From Nitrospinae bacterium RIFCSPLOWO2_12_39_16 (GTDB taxonomy: Bacteria > Nitrospinota > Nitrospinia > UBA9942), in assembly GCA_001805005.1 (NCBI GenBank), contig MHDO01000077.1, positions 1 to 5,166 of the forward strand: a stretch of DNA of 5,166 bases. The letters are read 5' to 3'. The notes beneath the pieces were generated by a model, which did no database searches, was not told the origin of the DNA, and was given only the letters and a program-made list of their open reading frames with translations. Of this stretch, positions 1-3,508 are shown one piece after another (the first letter of the stretch is position 1; every line of letters begins with the position of its first letter). A program made the translations under genes and the position numbers.

Positions 1-29
1 TTGACAATAGATATAATAATATCTATAAT
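1..29 (+). promoter_or_regulatory. Consensus sigma70 promoter for the phd-integrase operon
   Basis: A perfect -35 box (TTGACA, 1-6) and a perfect -10 box (TATAAT, 24-29) are separated by the optimal 17 bases, which predicts transcription starting near 36. The antitoxin start codon follows at 58, preceded by a purine-rich Shine-Dalgarno (AAAGGAG, 44-50) with 7-base spacing. A promoter this close to consensus should be strong unless repressed, which fits the palindrome lying between its two boxes. The window begins exactly at the -35 box, so upstream elements cannot be seen. Confidence 0.85.
7..26. promoter_or_regulatory. Candidate operator: 8-bp perfect inverted repeat inside the promoter
   Basis: ATAGATAT (7-14) and ATATCTAT (19-26) are exact reverse complements separated by AATA. 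The palindrome fills the spacer between the -35 and -10 boxes and overlaps the first half of the -10, so a bound dimer would block RNA polymerase. Phd/YefM proteins are known to bind palindromes in their own promoters as dimers, which makes the adjacent gene product the natural candidate ligand. The region is very AT-rich, so part of the symmetry could be chance. Confidence 0.45.
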
Positions 30-57
30 TATGTATATATAAGAAAGGAGATGCTTT

Positions 58-261
58 ATGAAATTTATAACCGTAACAGAGCTTAAGCAGAGGGCTACCC
101 AGATAGTAGCCGATATTGAAACCACAAGAGAGGAGGTGATAATTACAAAGAACGGTAAGCCAGTGGTTTTAATAAGACCAGTGGAGGCAAAAGAATTTAA
201 GTTAGATACCAGTATGAAAGGAGGCAAAGAAAATGGCAAAGGGAATTTACAAAAGAGGTAA
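58..261 (+). CDS. Phd/YefM-family antitoxin-like DNA-binding protein
   Basis: This 67-residue protein has the Phd/YefM N-terminal fold signature: an opening strand and helix (MKFITVTELKQRATQIVADI), then the hairpin EEVIITKNGKPVVLIRP at about 25-41. In the family this part dimerises and binds operator DNA, while a C-terminal tail of roughly 25-35 residues neutralises the partner toxin. Here the residues after about 42 are short, Lys/Gly-rich and partly encoded by the next gene's ribosome-binding site and start, so a toxin-binding tail seems absent. No toxin gene (Doc, RelE/YoeB or PIN) follows; instead the integrase start overlaps by 29 bases, indicating translational coupling. I infer a role as autorepressor and regulator of the integrase operon. 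A solitary antitoxin remnant, or pairing with a toxin left of the window, remains possible. The start at 58 has a good Shine-Dalgarno. Family assignment is firm; function is inferred. Confidence 0.82.
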   Translation: MKFITVTELKQRATQIVADIETTREEVIITKNGKPVVLIRPVEAKEFKLDTSMKGGKENGKGNLQKR

Positions 262-1069
262 TGTCTATTGGATACGATATTCAGGGCTTGACGGAAAGAT
301 AGTCAGGGAGTCTTCAGGAAGTGATAAATTTAGAGAGGCAGAAGCCTTACTTATCCAGAGAAGGCAGGCTATCAAAGAAGGTAAACAACCAGAGCTTATC
401 AGGATTACTAAAAATTATACCTTCAATGAGCTTATCTCTGAATATCTCAAATGGGCTGAAAGGCAGATGAGTTTTACAAGTAAGCAGGGCTTTATTAACC
501 AGCTATCAGAAGCCTTTGGAAACCTGCCTTTGAGAAGATTTAATACCATGTTATTAGAACAATATCAGACAGAGAGATTGCAGAAAGGCAATAAACCTGC
601 AACGATAAACAGACACATTGCAACCCTGAAACATGCGTTTACAAAGGCGGTTGACTGGAATATGGTTGAGGGAGAAACTTTAAAGAGAGTGAGAAAGTGC
701 AAGCTATTACCAGAGAATAACAGGCGGTTAAGATATCTCTCAAAAGAGGAGAGTCAAGCCTTAATCAATACCTGTAGTCCTCACCTTAAGCCGATAGTAA
801 TAACAGCACTCAATACAGGATGCAGAAAAGAGGAGATACTATCTCTTGAATGGGAAAAGCATATTGACCTTAAGCATGGCTTTATACTCCTTGATATAAC
901 AAAGAATGGAGAGAGGCGGGAGATACCTATTAACCAGACCTTGAGGGATACTCTGCAAAGAATACCAAGAAGATTAGATAGTCCTTATGTTTTTGTAGAT
1001 GATGCAGGTAAAAGATTTAAGGATGTAAAGAGGAGCTTTAAATCAGCTTGCAGAAAGGCACAGGGATAA
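233..1069 (+). CDS. Tyrosine recombinase/integrase, N-terminal three-quarters (frameshifted)
   Basis: Site-specific recombinase of the phage integrase family, expected to cut and rejoin attachment sites of a mobile element. Visible parts in order: an N-terminal AP2-like arm-DNA-binding region (about 4-55, GIYKRGNVYWIRYS), a SAM-like core-binding domain (about 63-150, including NELISEYLKW and TINRHIATLKHAFTKAV), and the beginning of the catalytic domain (from about 165) with box-I Arg198 in TGCRKEEIL and the probable beta-hairpin Lys224 in TKNGERREIPI. The frame ends at TAA 1067-1069, before HxxR, the second His and Tyr, so this piece alone cannot catalyse recombination. The rest continues in another frame to 1314. 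Removing one CA at 1061-1062 restores a continuous protein of about 359 residues, normal for the family. The start at 233 has a strong Shine-Dalgarno (AAAGGAGG, 217-224, 8-base spacing) and overlaps the antitoxin gene by 29 bases. Confidence 0.9.
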   Translation: MAKGIYKRGNVYWIRYSGLDGKIVRESSGSDKFREAEALLIQRRQAIKEGKQPELIRITKNYTFNELISEYLKWAERQMSFTSKQGFINQLSEAFGNLPLRRFNTMLLEQYQTERLQKGNKPATINRHIATLKHAFTKAVDWNMVEGETLKRVRKCKLLPENNRRLRYLSKEESQALINTCSPHLKPIVITALNTGCRKEEILSLEWEKHIDLKHGFILLDITKNGERREIPINQTLRDTLQRIPRRLDSPYVFVDDAGKRFKDVKRSFKSACRKAQG

Positions 1070-1314
1070 AGGATTTCAGATTTCACGATTTAAGACATAC
1101 CTTTGCAAGCCATTTGATAATGGCAAGTATTGACCTTACTACTGTTAAGGAATTGTTAGGGCATAAGACCTTAACTATGACATTAAGATATTCGCACCTT
1201 GCACCTTCTCATAAGGTCAAAGCCTTAGATGTTTTAGATAATACACTCAATGGCAAGTCAACTGCACAATTACTGCACAATTTTAATAAGGTGGAGGTAG
1301 TTAATGCTGGATAA
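1048..1314 (+). CDS. Tyrosine recombinase, C-terminal catalytic fragment (frameshift remainder)
   Basis: This 88-residue frame carries the rest of the catalytic domain: HDLRH (His13, Arg16), GHK (His39) and the nucleophile Tyr48 in LRYSHL, followed by a helix APSHKVKALDVL and a short tail. These motifs complete the Arg/Lys pair encoded in the preceding frame. Homology is lost upstream of GIKDFRFHDLRH, so residues 1-5 are probably an out-of-frame artefact. The listed start is a TTG at 1048; the nearest purine-rich stretch (GAGGAG, 1030-1035) is 12 bases away, a weak arrangement for independent translation. It is best treated as the 3' part of one broken integrase gene (233-1314), unless the frameshift is a sequencing error or is bypassed by the ribosome. 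Its stop lies 17 bases before the 3' end of tRNA-Thr. Confidence 0.85.
   Translation: MQKGTGIKDFRFHDLRHTFASHLIMASIDLTTVKELLGHKTLTMTLRYSHLAPSHKVKALDVLDNTLNGKSTAQLLHNFNKVEVVNAG
1059..1062 (+). other. Integrase frameshift site: CA dinucleotide duplication
   Basis: The sequence AAAGGCACAGGGATA contains CACA at 1059-1062. With a single CA the frame would read Arg-Lys-Ala-Gly-Ile-Lys-Asp-Phe straight into HDLRH, the usual wording of this integrase group. With two copies the ribosome meets TAA at 1067. A two-base tandem duplication is therefore the simplest explanation. No typical slippery heptamer or downstream hairpin suggesting programmed frameshifting is apparent. Confidence 0.75.
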
Positions 1315-1366
1315 CCTATTGATTTCATTTAAGCCGATGATGGGAATTGAACCCATGACCTGCTGA
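1293..1366 (+). pseudogene. Possible truncated third operon gene: orphan Shine-Dalgarno and ATG at the tRNA junction
   Basis: GGAGG at 1293-1297 sits 6 bases before an ATG at 1304, overlapping the last 11 bases of the integrase in a different frame. The frame runs MLDNLLISFK and then enters the tRNA-Thr gene, where it closes with TGA at 1364-1366 after 20 codons. The arrangement of a strong ribosome-binding site and an overlapping start mirrors the antitoxin-integrase overlap upstream, so it may be the start of a third coupled gene whose body was replaced by chromosomal tRNA sequence at integration. The peptide itself matches nothing I recognise, and chance is a real alternative. Confidence 0.22.
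1332..1356. other. Candidate integrase attachment site at the 3' end of tRNA-Thr
   Basis: The T-arm (1340-1356) and 3' acceptor strand (1333-1339) of tRNA-Thr face the integrase stop, 17 bases away. Tyrosine integrases of phages and islands often use tRNA 3' ends as att sites, and the integrase gene usually lies next to the att copy that keeps the intact tRNA. The element would then extend leftwards past position 1, where a second copy of this 3' segment should occur. No second copy is present in the window, so the assignment rests on position alone. Confidence 0.4.
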
Positions 1367-1403
1367 TTACGAATCAGCTGCTCTGCCCCTGAGCTACATC
1401 GGC
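1332..1403 (-). tRNA. tRNA-Thr (anticodon CGT)
   Basis: A complete 72-base cloverleaf can be drawn on the minus strand. The acceptor GCCGATG pairs perfectly with CATCGGC, the D-stem is GCTC/GAGC, the anticodon stem is GCTGA/TCAGC around loop TTCGTAA (anticodon CGT at 1369-1371, reading the ACG codon), and the T-arm is ATGGG-TTCAATT-CCCAT. The discriminator base is T, and CCA is not encoded, so it must be added by nucleotidyltransferase. The gene is intact despite the integrase beside it. It probably lies in the same transcription direction and unit as the CAT tRNA and rpoD upstream, since I see no clear promoter of its own. Confidence 0.95.
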
Positions 1404-1413
1404 ATAGAGATTT

Positions 1414-1473
1414 GCCACAGAGTTCACAGAAGACACAGAGACAAAAATTAAACTTTTATGCTTTTCTCCGTGA
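1414..1473. repeat. Degenerate CACAGA repeat with partial inverted arm
   Basis: Between the two tRNA genes, CACAGA occurs three times at an exact 9-base period (1416-1421, 1425-1430, 1434-1439). The last unit continues as CACAGAGACAAAA, and its imperfect reverse complement TTTTCTCCGTG lies at 1463-1473 after an AT-rich loop, so the element looks like one intact arm and one decayed arm of a hairpin repeat. Similar CACAGAG/CTCTGTG-type intergenic repeats are, from memory, widely dispersed in Nitrospirota, planctomycetes and cyanobacteria. No protein-coding content is seen here. Confidence 0.55.
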
Positions 1474-1504
1474 CCTGGGGCTGATTGAATCTTTGTTTTT
1501 ATAA

Positions 1505-1577
1505 TGGGCCCACCTGGGTTCGAACCAGGGACCTACCGGTTATGAGCCGGTAGCTCTTCCAGCTGAGCTATGGGCCC
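1505..1577 (-). tRNA. tRNA with CAT anticodon (elongator Met, or Ile2 read after lysidine modification)
   Basis: A complete 73-base cloverleaf on the minus strand: acceptor GGGCCCA with TGGGCCC, D-stem GCTC/GAGC, anticodon stem ACCGG/CCGGT around loop CTCATAA (anticodon CAT at 1542-1544), T-arm CCTGG-TTCGAAC-CCAGG, discriminator A, no encoded CCA. It is not the initiator: the first acceptor pair is a normal G-C and the anticodon stem lacks the three consecutive G-C pairs typical of tRNA-fMet. CAT is shared by elongator methionine tRNA and by the minor isoleucine tRNA whose C34 is converted to lysidine by TilS. The loop sequence and GC-rich acceptor resemble known Ile2 genes, but I cannot settle the isotype by eye. 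It starts about 105 bases after the rpoD stop, in the same direction. Confidence 0.93.
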
Positions 1578-1581
1578 CATG

Positions 1582-1664
1582 AAAAAAAACTCAGATATCA
1601 AAATGCAAAAATCGTAACAACATATCAGATTTTAAAAATGATTTCCATAATTTTAATATCTGAT
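1582..1664 (-). terminator. Possible intrinsic terminator after rpoD, with an alternative hairpin
   Basis: On the minus strand downstream of the rpoD stop, the segment from 1664 to 1650 (ATCAGATATTAAAAT) can pair with 1605-1591 (ATTTTGATATCTGA) over about 14 pairs including one G-U. The second arm is followed almost directly by eight T residues (1589-1582), as in an intrinsic terminator. The stem is AT-rich and the loop is long (about 44 bases), so efficiency is doubtful. The first arm can instead pair with 1637-1624 (one mismatch in 14), which lies between the two arms, giving two mutually exclusive structures. The T-run ends just before the CAT tRNA, so this could insulate rpoD from the tRNAs or be leaky. 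Confidence 0.35.
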
Positions 1665-1682
1665 TTCAAATTTATTTGCTGC

Positions 1683-3428
1683 TTACCCTTCAATAAAACT
1701 CTTCAGCAATTTACTCCTGCTGGGATGTCTCAGCTTTCTCAGCGCCTTTGACTCTATCTGTCTTATCCTCTCCCTTGTAACATCAAAATCCTGTCCTACC
1801 TCTTCAAGCGTATGTTCGCTGTCCACCCCAATTCCAAATCTCTTTCTCAATACCTTCTCTTCCCTTGAAGCCAATGTCTGAAGAACCTTCAATGTCTGCT
1901 CCTTCAGATTCATCTTTACTACTGATTCAACAGGAGAAATAACCTTTTTATCTTCTATAAAATCACCTAAATGACTGTCTTCCTCTTCACCAATAGGCGT
2001 TTCCAAAGAGATGGGTTCCTTTGCAATCTTTAGAACCTTCCTTACCTTCTCTACAGGGAGACTCATCCTCTCCGCAATCTCCTCTGATGTCGGCTCTCTT
2101 CCTATCTCCTGCACAAGCTGCCTTGATGTCCTTATCAGCTTATTTATTGTCTCAATCATGTGGACTGGAATACGGATTGTCCTTGCCTGGTCTGCAATCG
2201 CCCTGGTAATAGCCTGTCTTATCCACCATGTCGCATAGGTGCTGAATTTATACCCCCGCCGATATTCAAACTTATCAACTGCCTTCATGAGTCCTATGTT
2301 CCCCTCCTGAATGAGATCAAGGAACTGAAGCCCCCTATTAGTATATTTCTTTGCAATACTGACAACCAGTCTTAAATTTGCCTCAGCCAGTTCCCTCTTT
2401 GCCAGCTTATCTTTTATCCTGCCACTCTCTATCGCCCTTATTGTCTCAACAAGTTCATTTCTCGTCATTCCGGCTTCATGCTCTATCCTCTGTATTCTCC
2501 TGTGTATGTTTTTTACATTCTTTCCCAATTCAATGATCACCTTTTTGGGAATACCCCTCCTGTTCCCCGCTTTGACCAGATTACCGCTTTTCTTCACATT
2601 TTTCAGAAGAAACCTATAATCTTCAGGGGTTATCTTTAGCTCCTTAAAATGCTTCAATATTATATCCTCAGTTTTCTGTATCCGCTCTACAAAACCTGCT
2701 ATCTTCTGTATTATCCTATCCATCTGAATATGGTCAAGGTTTATATCTTTTATAATCTTTGTAACATGACCTTTTACTGCCTTCTCATTTTCTAAGAGCT
2801 TTCCCCTTTTTTTATCATTCAGTTTGCCCTTAAGCTTCACCCTGAGACTGTTCAGTTTATTGCTTACAGTCTTTAACCCCTTAATCAGCTTCAATACCCT
2901 CTTTGTCTCCTCTCTTATTCTGCTCCCATCTGCCTCATCTACATCTCCCCAGTTAACAACCTCTTGAACCGGTATCTTTCCCCCCTTCAATTTCTCGCCA
3001 AGAGAGGCTATTTCCCTTATTGTAATAGGGCAATTCACAACTGCATAGATAACCTCATTCTGCCCCTCTTCAATTCTCTTGGCAATCTCTACCTCACCTT
3101 CCCTCGTCAGTAGAGGCACTGTACCCATCTCTTTAAGATATAGTCTCACAGGGTCATCTGAGGATATCAATGCATCTTCTTCAATTTTAAATTCTTCCTC
3201 TATCCTCTCTTTTACATCCATTGCCAGTGCAATCTTCTGCTTTTTTTGACCTGCCTCAACAAGCTCTATATCCATCTCACCAAAGAGCATCATTATGTCA
3301 TCAATCTGCTCTGCCGATACAATATCCGGAGGCAATACATCATTGACCTCTTCATAGGTAAGATACCCTTTCTCTTTTCCCATAGAGATAAGACGATTTA
3401 CTTCCGCCATCTTTGGCCTTCTTCCCAT
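1683..3428 (-). CDS. rpoD: RNA polymerase primary sigma factor RpoD (sigma70)
   Basis: Housekeeping sigma subunit that directs RNA polymerase to -35/-10 promoters. The 581 residues show the full group-1 layout. Region 1.1 is at about 7-58 (LTYEEVNDVLPPDIVSAEQI). Region 1.2 is at about 92-122 (DPVRLYLKEMGTVPLLTREGE is its recognisable core, here cut for brevity: DPVRLYLKEMG). A basic, coiled non-conserved spacer spans about 125-340. Region 2 is at about 350-424, with FSTYATWWIRQAITRAI containing the melting aromatics Trp401/Trp402 and the -10 readers Gln405 and Thr408. Region 3 is at about 425-500 (EPTSEEIA, PISLETPIGEEEDS). Region 4 is at about 515-577, with the -35 helix-turn-helix HTLEEVGQDFDVTRERIRQI. 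The length is near that of E. coli RpoD (613). The ATG at 3428 has GGAGG at 3440-3444, a slightly long 11-base spacing; Met7 is a less likely start. It follows dnaG by 80 bases in the same direction, the standard dnaG-rpoD arrangement. No anomaly is seen. Confidence 0.98.
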   Translation of the reverse strand: MGRRPKMAEVNRLISMGKEKGYLTYEEVNDVLPPDIVSAEQIDDIMMLFGEMDIELVEAGQKKQKIALAMDVKERIEEEFKIEEDALISSDDPVRLYLKEMGTVPLLTREGEVEIAKRIEEGQNEVIYAVVNCPITIREIASLGEKLKGGKIPVQEVVNWGDVDEADGSRIREETKRVLKLIKGLKTVSNKLNSLRVKLKGKLNDKKRGKLLENEKAVKGHVTKIIKDINLDHIQMDRIIQKIAGFVERIQKTEDIILKHFKELKITPEDYRFLLKNVKKSGNLVKAGNRRGIPKKVIIELGKNVKNIHRRIQRIEHEAGMTRNELVETIRAIESGRIKDKLAKRELAEANLRLVVSIAKKYTNRGLQFLDLIQEGNIGLMKAVDKFEYRRGYKFSTYATWWIRQAITRAIADQARTIRIPVHMIETINKLIRTSRQLVQEIGREPTSEEIAERMSLPVEKVRKVLKIAKEPISLETPIGEEEDSHLGDFIEDKKVISPVESVVKMNLKEQTLKVLQTLASREEKVLRKRFGIGVDSEHTLEEVGQDFDVTRERIRQIESKALRKLRHPSRSKLLKSFIEG

Positions 3429-3508
3429 AATTTATTTTTCCTCCAAGCTATGCATATATCTTAAATCAATATGCAAAATTAAATTCACTTTACGCTATTT
3501 ATTTTATA
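3429..3508. other. dnaG-rpoD intergenic spacer
   Basis: An 80-base AT-rich gap between the dnaG stop and the rpoD start. It holds the rpoD Shine-Dalgarno (GGAGG on the minus strand, 3440-3444). No clear consensus promoter is visible on the minus strand, so rpoD may depend on transcription through dnaG; an unrecognised weak internal promoter, as known in the E. coli operon, cannot be excluded. A short 7-base inverted repeat (TGCATAT 3451-3457, ATATGCA 3469-3475) is the only other structure and may be chance. Confidence 0.5.

Noticed and set aside
131..140. AGGAGGTGAT, a near-perfect anti-Shine-Dalgarno match inside the antitoxin gene
   Set aside because: No ATG or plausible alternative start follows at proper distance, and the bases are needed to encode the conserved Glu-Glu-Val of the Phd hairpin.
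233..1314. Programmed frameshift producing full-length integrase
   Set aside because: No slippery heptamer or pseudoknot is evident near 1058-1069, and a plain CA duplication explains the break; kept only as a fallback.
2011..2375. Three overlapping plus-strand open frames (2011-2238, 2021-2209, 2160-2375)
   Set aside because: They lie antisense to highly conserved rpoD regions 2-4, have no convincing ribosome-binding sites, and their peptides look like mirror translations of rpoD.
3246..3464. Plus-strand open frame of 72 codons across the rpoD 5' end
   Set aside because: It is antisense to RpoD region 1.1 and the rpoD leader, with no recognisable motif or supporting start context.
3451..3475. 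TGCATAT/ATATGCA inverted repeat upstream of rpoD as an operator
   Set aside because: A 7-base match in a very AT-rich spacer with no promoter boxes positioned around it is close to chance expectation.
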